A DNA stretch of 32,408 nucleotides from Methanobacteriota archaeon (GCA_011046235.1 DSAX01000111.1:1-32408), one strand, 5' to 3'; shown: positions 19,867 to 28,446, numbered from the stretch's first letter. The notes: generated by a model not told the origin, from the sequence alone. Numbers and translations are program-made.

Positions 19867-20842
19867 AACGCTTCGTCGCAAACACCCGATGCGGTTACGG
19901 TGATTAGTGGCCGCGGACTGAATATCTCGGCGAACCTCGATACTTACATCCCGACTCTATCAACGCCGTCATTTTCGGCGACCGTAAGGTGCCTCTTTTT
20001 CGGGGAGGTTTCGAGCTTAGATGCGTTCAGCTCTTATCCTCCATCGCGTAGCTGCTCAGCAATGCCCTGTCGGACAACTGATCGACCAGCGGCGACGACC
20101 CCCCGTTCCTCTCGTACTAGAGGGACCTTCCCGTCAGGCACCAATGCACTTCCAGCGAAAAGCAACAAACCTGTCTCACGACGGTCTGAACCCAGTTCAC
20201 GATCCCTTTTAATGGGCGAACAACCCCACCCTTGGCAGCTGCTGCACCACCAGGATAGGGAGAACCGACAGCGAAGTAGCAAGCCTCCAGGTCGATATGA
20301 ACTCTTGCTGGAGACGACTCAGTTATCCCCGGGGTAACTTCTCTGTAATCACTGGCCCCCATTTGTGAGGCTCAGTGGTTCGCTAGGCCCTACTTTCGTA
20401 TCGTGGATCATTGTTGGGCTGATCCACGTCAAGCCAGCTTTTGCCCTTGCACTCTATGGTAGATTTCTGACCTACCTGAGCTGACCTTTGGGCGCCCTTG
20501 TTATCTTTTCGAGGGCGTGGCGCCCCACCCAAACTGCCCATCTATGGGTGTCCATCCTAGAATGTAAGTGATATGAGTTCGAAAGGGCAGTGTTTCAACG
20601 GTGACTCGGAACATACCTAGCGGCATGCCCTGGTAACGTCTCCTGCCTACGCTACACATTCAAGCTCATACCACAACCACAGACTGCAGTAAAGCTCCAC
20701 GGGGTCTTCGCTTTCAGCTGGAAGATAATGGACTGTGCGCCATTAAGTCGGTTTCACCGGCTTCAAGGCGGGGACAGTAGAGCTCTCGTTGGACCTTCAT
20801 GCAAGTCGCCAATTAAGCGACAAGGTATTACGTTACCTTAAG

Positions 20843-21567
20843 CAACTTCGAATCATTTCGAAGCCGGACTATATCTTCATCCATCTCCGGATGTCTGGCG
20901 TATAGTCTCTGAGGTTCCTGCGTCTTCGATTTCCTTTATAATCTCCTCGATCTTTCTTCTCCTCTGCTTTCCGTTCATGTTCATTGAATATGCTTTTTTC
21001 ACAAGGTAAATCAGTTTCTCACGATCCCTGTGTTCTCCGTTTTCCAATGCTTCAGTTATTTCAGCGAATTTCTGAAAATCATCCCATTTTGCTATGAGAC
21101 GATATCTCTGGAAGAAAGGAATCAATATCTCGGCGATCTGTCTTCTGTTGTCGACTATGAATTTCTTCAGTTCAGGCGATTCATGCTTCACGACCACCCT
21201 TCCGCATCTCAGTTCCCTCTTCAAAAGCTGAAGGATTACTTCGTTGTTCTCGTGTTGGGTGACATGAAATACTGGATCGAGGACCCAACCGAATCTCGCC
21301 GATTCCTGTTTCTTCAACGAAACGCAAAAGCAACTCTCTGCATCAATGATACCCAGAAGATAATATCTCAGGTACTTCTTCTTTGCAGGGATCCGTTCAA
21401 ATACAGTTAGGTCGGAATACTCTGACAATGTCATTGAATCACCTCATAGCGACGCAGTTACCTGCTGATTGTCATCACAGTTACGCATACTGTTCCTTAC
21501 TAAGGGATGCGTAACTCCGAGGTTCCAGCATATAGCCAGATTAGACACCCCCTGTTTAATTTTGCTA
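20843..21567 (-). other. group I self-splicing intron in 23S rRNA, apparent insertion site L1923
   Basis: Sense: 5' exon ...CUAUGACCCU^UAGCAAAA; IGS CAGGGGGU pairs ACCCU with terminal U.G; P 'UAUAUGCUGGAA', Q 'AAUCAGCAGGUAA' (P4 GCUG/CAGC), R 'CUCAGAGACUA', S 'AAGAUAUAGUCC' (P7 GACUA/UAGUC), P3 UCUGGC/GCCAGA, P8 CAUC/GAUG, P9 CUUCGAA/UUCGAAG, terminal G then ^CUUAAGGUAACG. Confidence 0.93.
20877..21434 (-). CDS. LAGLIDADG homing endonuclease (single motif), intron-encoded
   Basis: 185 aa; 'YYLLGIIDAESCFCVSLKKQ' LAGLIDADG motif; SD-like GAGGTGATTC just upstream of ATG; lies inside the intron. Confidence 0.9.
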   Translation of the reverse strand: MTLSEYSDLTVFERIPAKKKYLRYYLLGIIDAESCFCVSLKKQESARFGWVLDPVFHVTQHENNEVILQLLKRELRCGRVVVKHESPELKKFIVDNRRQIAEILIPFFQRYRLIAKWDDFQKFAEITEALENGEHRDREKLIYLVKKAYSMNMNGKQRRRKIEEIIKEIEDAGTSETIRQTSGDG

Positions 21568-23541
21568 AGGGTCATAGTTACCCCCGCCGTTTAGCGGTCC
21601 TTCTTCCCCTTGAAAAGGGCTTTCAGATACCGCCACTGGGCAGGCTTCAGCGGCAATACACATCCTTTCGGACTCGCTGCCACCTATGTTTTGGTTAAAC
21701 AGTCGGAGCTCCCTGGTCACTGCGACCAGCCATCTTCATGGCTGGCACCCCTTATCCCTAAGTTACGGGGCTAATTTGCCGAGTTCCCTCGCCTCGATTG
21801 CGCCGACACGCCTTGGACTTCTCATCCAGGGGCACCTGTGTTGGTTCTCGGTACGAACACCACAGCTGTAAGCAGAACCCTTTTCACTGGCACCTGGACT
21901 TATCCGAAGAGGGCCTTCGCCCTCCCACTCGCGCTTTCGTCCCCTTCTCACCATTACGGTTCTCCGAGGACTTCGACGCTTGGGCAGACAGACGAGTCTG
22001 CTCGGACTATCCGGATGCGTCAGGTAACTGCGCAGAGACTGCGATGGTGCAGGAATATTAACCTGCTTCCCTTTCGGCGTTTTCGATTAAGAAACGCCTT
22101 AGGATCGACTAACCCTCGACTGATGAACATTGTCGAGGAACCCTGGCCCCTTCGGCGGAGCGGATTCTCACCGCTCTTTGCTGCTACTCCCGCCAGGATC
22201 CTCATTCGTACGCGGTCCACTCGACGTCACCGCCGAGCTTCCGTCCGCGCACGACGCCCCCCTACCGGATTGCCTTTCGGCACCCCTAGGTATCGGTGGT
22301 TGGCTTAGCCCCGTCCATTTTCAGGGCCAGCAATCTCGACTGGTGAGCTGTTACGCTTTCTTTAAACGGTGGCTGCTTCTAAGCCCACATCCCAGTTGTT
22401 TTAGACTGCTGACTCCTTTTAGCCTTTCACACTTAGCCAACACTTAGGGACCTTAACCTAAGTTCGGGTTGTTCCCCTTTCGCGAGTGGAGCTTACCCCT
22501 CACGCGCTCACTCCCAGAGTCTACGGCGACAACAGATTCGGAGTTTGACAGGAGACCGAGGGATTTCTCCCCCTAAGTCTCCAATCGGTCGCTCTACCCC
22601 ATTGCCTACCTCGTCTGAGATCTACCTGCGAGTAGTTTCGGGGGGAACCAGCTATGTCCAGTTTAGATTGGCCTTTCACCCCTAAACGCAGCTCATCCGA
22701 GTGATTTGCACCTCAACACCGGTTCGGTCCTCCACCCAGGTTTCCCTGGGCTTCAACCTGGCCACGCTTAGATCAACTGGCTTCGGGTCTCTCACCGATG
22801 ACTACAGGCGAGTGCACCTAGTCCCTCATCCTTGCGGATTGCGGACTTTTCGGTTTCCCTTCGGCTTCGTGGTTGAACCACTTAACCTCGCCATCAGTTT
22901 GAACTCCCTGGCTCGTTTTTCGAAACGAATAACACGACACTGGTCCATCCTTTCGGACTTCGTTCCTTTCATGCCGTGTAAGATTATGACCGTCTGGTTT
23001 CAGGCTCTTTGCACCTCCCGTTAAGGGTACTTTTCAGCTTTCGCTCACGCTACTACTGCACTATCGGACTCGAGACGTATTTAGGGTTGGAAGCAAATGG
23101 CTCCCAGATTCACGCGCCATTTCCAAGGCACGCTACTCGAGAACATCCGGAATCTTCCTTCTGCCTTTCCTCTACAGGACTTTCACCCTCTCTGGTGCGC
23201 CGTTCCAGGCGACTTCGAGTCTGACAGTTAGGAAGTACCCAGAGTCTCCAACACCACATTTCCAGCTGATTTCTCAGTAGGATTCGGTTTGCCCTATGCC
23301 GCGTTCAGTCGCCCTTACTAACGGCATCTCGATTGATTTCTCTTCCTGGGGGTAATAAGATGCTTCAATTCCCCCCGTTCCCGATCCTTGCGGATCGCTC
23401 CGAAGAGCGGGAAGTCCCATTAGGTAATCGTCGGTTCATAGGCTCCTTGCGCCTACCCGACGCATATCGCAGCTTGGCACGACCTTCTTCAGCGCTCGAA
23501 CCCAGCCATCCACCAAACGGCGTAGCTAACCGCGGGCGTGT

Positions 23542-23572
23542 ACGACTCCGCAAACGTCCTAATTGCGTATGA
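23542..23572 (-). other. 5' strand of predicted pre-23S BHB processing stem
   Basis: Sense UCAUACGCAAUUAG-GACG-UUU-GCGGAGUCGU; 14-bp perfect outer helix with 19836..19849. Confidence 0.8.
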
Positions 23573-23785
23573 TCGGTATTCATCGACAAAGACGAGCCCT
23601 TCGTCTCGCAATGTCTCTACCCTTCCCCGGAAACGCCAACAGACGTCTTCGGGTGCACGAACAACTCCCCTCAGTTGGAAGCGCCTATAATTTAGGCGCG
23701 CACACCTATATAGGTATTGCTAGCCGAGGTTCCGCTCGTCTTCAGGCTTCTATCCGGCCTGAGTGCATCGTTGATTACTGATTTC

Positions 23786-23795
23786 GTATAAAAGC
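23786..23795 (-). promoter_or_regulatory. candidate TATA box for pre-23S transcript
   Basis: Minus-strand GCTTTTATAC about 210 nt upstream of the 23S processing stem; intergenic. Confidence 0.4.
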
Positions 23796-23819
23796 CTTAC
23801 AGTCAGATCCCTCGAAAAC

Positions 23820-25391
23820 TCACTTGCCGAGCAGTTCCCGAGCGGCGTATCTTATGTTCTCCCTCGGCTTCAGCAGCCTCGCGAAGTACCTGAGGTCGCC
23901 CAGGTCCAGCTCCCCCGCGAGCCAGCAAAGGGTCGCGTAAACGGCCCCGGCTGCGAATGCCAATATGATGATGTGCCATGGGGAGGTGGAGTGTATTACC
24001 GTCGTATCGAGAACATAGATCGTCGCCGCCATTACCAGTGAGCACACGATGTGTATCAGTGACCTGAATGTCGGAAGAGCCTGTATCTCCTTCCATGCCA
24101 TCCAACGCGTTCCGACGAACGAGACGAGGGAACCCGCGAGCACCGCGTAGGCAGCCCCGATCCCTCCCAACCCCATCATCTCAATCCCGAAAAGCGTCCT
24201 CGGGACCAGCACGAGTATCAGAACGACCGCCGAGATAACCGAGACTATCTGGATAAAGAATATGGTCCTGGCCAAGTTTTCCGCTACGAGTATCGCCCTG
24301 AGGGGGAAGACGAAGGACGCGAATATTGAGGAGATGACGAGCACCGTCATCATATCGCTTGCGGCTACGAACTCCCCGCCCAGGAACGAACGGAGTATCT
24401 GCGGGCTCAGCACGATGTAGAAAGCCGCCGCCGGGAAGACCACGATCGAGACATATCGTTCGGCCAGGGAGATCACCTCCCAGCTCGCGAGAGGGTCTTT
24501 CCTTGCCCTGTATGTTGTCACAGATGGCAGAATTAGGATCGCCACGCCGAGCGCGAAAGTGGTCACGAAGATGATCAGCTTCTGCGCCCCGAAGTACAGC
24601 CCCAGCTCTATCGGTCCCCAGAAATAGCCGACCAGGATGTTGTCGATGAAGCTCGTCAGCGAGACGGCGATAGAAACGATTACCACGGGGGAAAGGGCTG
24701 AGAAGTATCTGCCCAGCATCTCCCTGTCCGGAAGCTCGATCTCCATGTGTTTGAAGAGCAGCAACGACAGGATGAGACAGCCCAAGGCCCCCAGCAGATA
24801 GGCATAGGCCACGAGAACGACATTCTGGGGCGAGTCCGCATGGGAGCCGGATATCACGGCTACGAGAAGACCGACCCGGATCAGAAGGTCGAGGATCTCC
24901 GGGAATTGGCTTTTGACCACATTCCCCTGGGCCTCAAAGGTGTGCGTGGCAATCTGGCTGACCCCCAACAGAACATAGTACGCCAGGAAAATTAACAGCG
25001 TTGCAGAGGTCTCGTTGGTAGACGCCATCTGCCCGGTCATAAGCTCGGATTTCCAGAGCCAATATATGACGGCGCCGAGGACCATCATTATGCCGAGAGA
25101 GGCCAGCCTCATGACGGCATATGCCCCGACCGCCTTCGCCGGTCTGTCCGACTCCCACAGAATCCTGCCGTGGACGGAACCTATCCCGAAATCGGATAGA
25201 AATGATATTATTCCGAACAGTGAGATCGCGAAGCCGATGGTGCCGAGGACCTCGAGTCCGAGATTCCTCGCAATCAGCATCAGGGAGGCGGTACCGAGTA
25301 TCGCGCTCGAGGTGGCATGGATGACGGAAAATGCGGATTTCCTTCGAAGTAACTGCCTCTTCTGGTCTACCTGGCCATCCTCCTCAGGCAT
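23820..25391 (-). CDS. polysaccharide biosynthesis flippase (Wzx/MATE-like membrane protein)
   Basis: 523 aa polytopic; 'SVIHATSSAILGTASLMLIARNLGLEVLGTIGFAISLFGIISFLSDFGIGS' typical of O-antigen/lipid flippases. Confidence 0.85.
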   Translation of the reverse strand: MPEEDGQVDQKRQLLRRKSAFSVIHATSSAILGTASLMLIARNLGLEVLGTIGFAISLFGIISFLSDFGIGSVHGRILWESDRPAKAVGAYAVMRLASLGIMMVLGAVIYWLWKSELMTGQMASTNETSATLLIFLAYYVLLGVSQIATHTFEAQGNVVKSQFPEILDLLIRVGLLVAVISGSHADSPQNVVLVAYAYLLGALGCLILSLLLFKHMEIELPDREMLGRYFSALSPVVIVSIAVSLTSFIDNILVGYFWGPIELGLYFGAQKLIIFVTTFALGVAILILPSVTTYRARKDPLASWEVISLAERYVSIVVFPAAAFYIVLSPQILRSFLGGEFVAASDMMTVLVISSIFASFVFPLRAILVAENLARTIFFIQIVSVISAVVLILVLVPRTLFGIEMMGLGGIGAAYAVLAGSLVSFVGTRWMAWKEIQALPTFRSLIHIVCSLVMAATIYVLDTTVIHSTSPWHIIILAFAAGAVYATLCWLAGELDLGDLRYFARLLKPRENIRYAARELLGK

Positions 25392-25442
25392 ATGAACAGA
25401 ATGTCTTGGAAGGTAGATAACGCTTTCAGTTGGAGCCCGTTG

Positions 25443-25565
25443 ATGGCAGTGGGGACAAAGCTTATAGAATTAGAGAAATCGGAGCTTATCGTATATTGCG
25501 AGGGTCCGTATTATTGCCTGGGATTTGATGATGATCCAAGCTGGTTGCCTCACATACCGGTATGA
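25443..25565 (+). CDS. candidate 40-aa small protein
   Basis: ATG...TGA: MAVGTKLIELEKSELIVYCEGPYYCLGFDDDPSWLPHIPV; GGAG upstream; below the 60-aa threshold of the ORF track. Confidence 0.25.
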   Translation: MAVGTKLIELEKSELIVYCEGPYYCLGFDDDPSWLPHIPV

Positions 25566-25702
25566 AATTAGCGGATTCAGAGCGCATTTTCTTACCATTG
25601 GAGACTATCGGTGCCTTTCCTCCTCTGTGACCTTTTCCAAATCGCTTTGGAGCTGTTCAACTCACTGGTTAAGAAAAAAAATGGAATTGAAAGAAGTTTA
25701 GC

Positions 25703-27778
25703 TCAGGCTTTGAGCAGACCGAATTTGTAGTTGGTCGGGCCGGTGTCCGGTGATATGATTATGTATATGTCCCTGTATCCGGAGAAATCCGCGAGGCTCA
25801 CGGTCACGGTCTCGGTATCATCAGCCAGATCCAGTTTTTCCATCCTGTACGGCAACGATATCTCGTCGTTGCTATACGCCGGTGCGTAGATGGTGACCGA
25901 GAAGTCGACCTCCACAGGCGGCAGCATCGATACGAAGGAGCGTATGTCATCGCCATCATCGACGATCAGCCCATTTATGGCGATGTTGTCCACGAACCAA
26001 CCCAGCTCGGTGTAGGCCCAGTCGGTCATGTACCGGAACGCGATGTTCACCTCGCTGCCTACATAGTCAGTCAGATCGAACGCCATGTTACCTGAGCCGG
26101 ATCCTGTGAGCCCTGGCAAGTTCGCCGCGATATCAGGGTGCCCCTCGAAGAAGATGTCATAGGTGGTATATTCGTTCTCCAGAGAAATCCATGTGTTCCC
26201 GCCATCCGTGGATATCTGCACGAAGCCGAAGTCCCACGCCGTTTCGATCTCATAGTAGGTGTCGAAAGTCAGGGTCGCGTCCGTCATTCCGCTCAGGTCG
26301 ACCGTCCCAAAAATGGAGACGTCTCTGAGATCGCTCGCACCCGAGTACCAGGCCATACCTGAGAGCCCTGGGACAGCGGGGGCCGCGGTGAGCTTCCAGC
26401 CCGGATCGCAGTAGTCGTTACCGTCGAACTCGAAGCTGAGCTTGGGCAGCTGTCCGGTCCTGACCCCCTGGATCTTGAGATAGTCAGTGCCGTATGGCCC
26501 AAGCAGATAGGTTCCGGTATTGTACCCGTCCTGCGTCCAGGTATATTGGAAGGCGTATGACTGGGTGACGAACCCCATCCCGGGCTTGATCTTCAGGGTA
26601 GTGAGCTCTCCCGCCCTGGGATCGTTCAGGTCGATCGACACGTAGTTGTACCATCCGTCGCCGAAGTCGTCGGAATGGATCAGGTTGGCCATTTTCCATG
26701 CCTCGAAGACCCTATCGAAGTCCCAGTCCCCATAGCCGGCAGCGGCCAGAGTCGCGGTCAGTCCCTCCTCACCGTTGGCTTCATTGGCTGCCAGGGCGGA
26801 GATGAAGCCCGCTCCTCCGAAGTGATCGTTCAGGTAGATGGCGAACATCGCTGCGGCGCCGTAATCGGCGATGATGTTGATGTCACCCTGGTCGCCCCAC
26901 TCGGTCAGGGAGTTGTCGGGAGTGTACAGGAACTGTTCGATGTATCCCCATGGCTCCCCGTAACCGCAGAGCATCTCTGAGTACATCGAGCAGCCCTCGT
27001 TGATAAAGGCTACTTCATCCGCGTCGAGGTCGTCGTGCAGCAGGTGCTGGTACTCGTGAGCGACCGTGGATTCGTATACGAACGGCCGGGAGACGTCGGG
27101 ACCGATCCGGTTTGTCCAGTCGTAGCTATCCAGATGTATGACATTTCGATCGTAGTAAGCCTCGATGGCCGGTGAATAGTAGCCGACGATGTAGCTCGGA
27201 TATGTCGGATCATAGTAGCTATCATCGATCATGTTCCAAACCATGATCATGAGCTTTCCGTCATCGTCGTTGAAGAAGGGCAATTCCCAGTCCTCGAAGA
27301 GGGAATTTGACCCGTCGTGGAAATTAGGTGTGCCGAAGTATTGCGACTCGATCGGATAGATGACGTTCTCGTATTCACTGATGATGTACTCGACCTGCCA
27401 GTCATATATCGTGATCTTGTCCGGGTCGTCGTTGCGAGGGTCTCCGACCGGGAAGCTCAAGTCCGTTGCTATCCAAACCTCCACCATGGAGCCCTCCCCT
27501 CTCTTCTCGAACTCAATGAAATCACTTAGACCGTACCCATTCACGTAGTACTCCTCTTTCTCACCGACTTCGTAGAAGTCGGCCGAGACATACCTACAGG
27601 ATATCCCTGACGCTGCGGCCAAGACCTCCGCTTTGTCAGGCTGCAAGCTCCGTATCTCAGGTCCAATATCCTTCTTTACCACGTCAGCAATGTTGGGGAT
27701 GTCCGAGGTCGTCGCTGCGCAGGGCGCGGCCATGGCGGAGAAGACCCCGCCAACCATCGGCATAACCAACAAAAACAT
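25703..27778 (-). CDS. secreted zinc metallopeptidase (immune inhibitor A/M6-like) with jelly-roll C-terminal domain
   Basis: 'VAHEYQHLLHDDLDADEVAFINEGCSMYSE' HExxH with downstream Glu; 'DVSIFGTVDLSGMTDATLTFDTYYEIETAWDFGFVQISTDGGNTW' choice-of-anchor-like domain; hydrophobic N-terminus. Confidence 0.75.
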   Translation of the reverse strand: MFLLVMPMVGGVFSAMAAPCAATTSDIPNIADVVKKDIGPEIRSLQPDKAEVLAAASGISCRYVSADFYEVGEKEEYYVNGYGLSDFIEFEKRGEGSMVEVWIATDLSFPVGDPRNDDPDKITIYDWQVEYIISEYENVIYPIESQYFGTPNFHDGSNSLFEDWELPFFNDDDGKLMIMVWNMIDDSYYDPTYPSYIVGYYSPAIEAYYDRNVIHLDSYDWTNRIGPDVSRPFVYESTVAHEYQHLLHDDLDADEVAFINEGCSMYSEMLCGYGEPWGYIEQFLYTPDNSLTEWGDQGDINIIADYGAAAMFAIYLNDHFGGAGFISALAANEANGEEGLTATLAAAGYGDWDFDRVFEAWKMANLIHSDDFGDGWYNYVSIDLNDPRAGELTTLKIKPGMGFVTQSYAFQYTWTQDGYNTGTYLLGPYGTDYLKIQGVRTGQLPKLSFEFDGNDYCDPGWKLTAAPAVPGLSGMAWYSGASDLRDVSIFGTVDLSGMTDATLTFDTYYEIETAWDFGFVQISTDGGNTWISLENEYTTYDIFFEGHPDIAANLPGLTGSGSGNMAFDLTDYVGSEVNIAFRYMTDWAYTELGWFVDNIAINGLIVDDGDDIRSFVSMLPPVEVDFSVTIYAPAYSNDEISLPYRMEKLDLADDTETVTVSLADFSGYRDIYIIISPDTGPTNYKFGLLKA

Positions 27779-28006
27779 GACATCTTAGTTACTTTCAATC
27801 ATACCCCCCCGTTCTGGACCATCTAAGAGAGTCCTCGGCTGCATGCATCTGATAATAATTAATTGTTCTGATTGCAGTTCCAGAAAGCAAGCGCCGAGGT
27901 CTTGCCTAGTCCAATGATCGCTTGACGAAGATTTTCCCGGATGTTCGCGAGCATTCGTTGCTCCGTTTATGATCCGAATATTAATACATTCTACGAAATT
28001 AAAATG

Positions 28007-28113
28007 TGCGAGGGACCGGATTTGAACCGGTGAACCACTTCTGGAACAGATCTTGAGTCTGTCGCCTTTAGCCCCGTCCTTTCCACGGTTTGACCTAGCT
28101 TGGCTACCCTCGC
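28007..28113 (-). tRNA. tRNA-Leu(CAA) with predicted 22-nt intron at 28068..28089
   Basis: Acceptor GCGAGGG/CCCTCGC, anticodon arm ACAGA-CTCAAGA-TCTGT, variable arm CCA/TGG, T-arm ACCGG-TTCAAAT-CCGGT, discriminator A, no encoded CCA. Removing the 22 nt restores the D-arm GCC-AAGCTAGGTCAAA-GGC. Confidence 0.92.
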
Positions 28114-28351
28114 CCATCATCTGATAAGCAAGGGTCATAATTAATTGTTTCATGTTCATAAGGGATTATTTCAGATGATTGCGGATACAATGAGACCTCT
28201 TCGAATATCCCGAAAATCCAGTTTCGATCCATGGGCGATTCGGGAGGGACGACGAAGGAAACTTCTACTTCTATTTTGTTTTCTGCAAAGGTTTATTATA
28301 ATCGTCATGTTAAAGGATAAGTTAGGAAATAGGAAAATTGAAGCTCTTAAT

Positions 28352-28446
28352 GGAGAGGGATCACAAGCACACCTCGCCATTTCCTCCAGAATTCGAACCA
28401 CCCACAAAAAATGTTTTGTAAAAAGGAGGTGTTCGTGATCCTCTCC
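28352..28446. repeat. imperfect ~22-bp inverted repeat forming a long hairpin
   Basis: Left GGAGAGGGATCACAAGCACACCTC, right reverse complement GGAGAGGATCACGAACACCTCC; inner ACAAAA/TTTTGT mini-hairpin. Confidence 0.7.

Larger units (their letters stand above)
19880..23541 (-). rRNA. 23S rRNA (interrupted by group I intron 20843..21567); ends approximate
   Basis: 5' region sense 'GGUGGAUGGCUGGGUUCGAGCGCUGAAGAAGGUCGUGCCAAGCUGCG', H69 'GGGGGUAACUAUGACCC', 3' 'GGGAUGUAAGUAUCGAGG...CCACUAAUC'. Exons of about 960 and 1970 nt agree with E. coli numbering split at 1923. Confidence 0.95.

Noticed and set aside
19785-19880. 5S rRNA or tRNA downstream of 23S
   Set aside because: The sequence is accounted for by the processing stem and a T-run; no 5S-like fold or tRNA arms seen.
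20843-21567. BHB-type archaeal rRNA intron as the explanation for the 23S insertion
   Set aside because: The junctions show U.G-ended P1 and terminal G, and the insert carries P/Q/R/S group I core elements. No BHB was needed to restore the exon.
21486-23781. Multiple ORFs of 60-156 aa on the plus strand (e.g. 21838..22308, 22701..23024)
   Set aside because: They lie antisense to 23S rRNA and show no protein-family features; chance frames.
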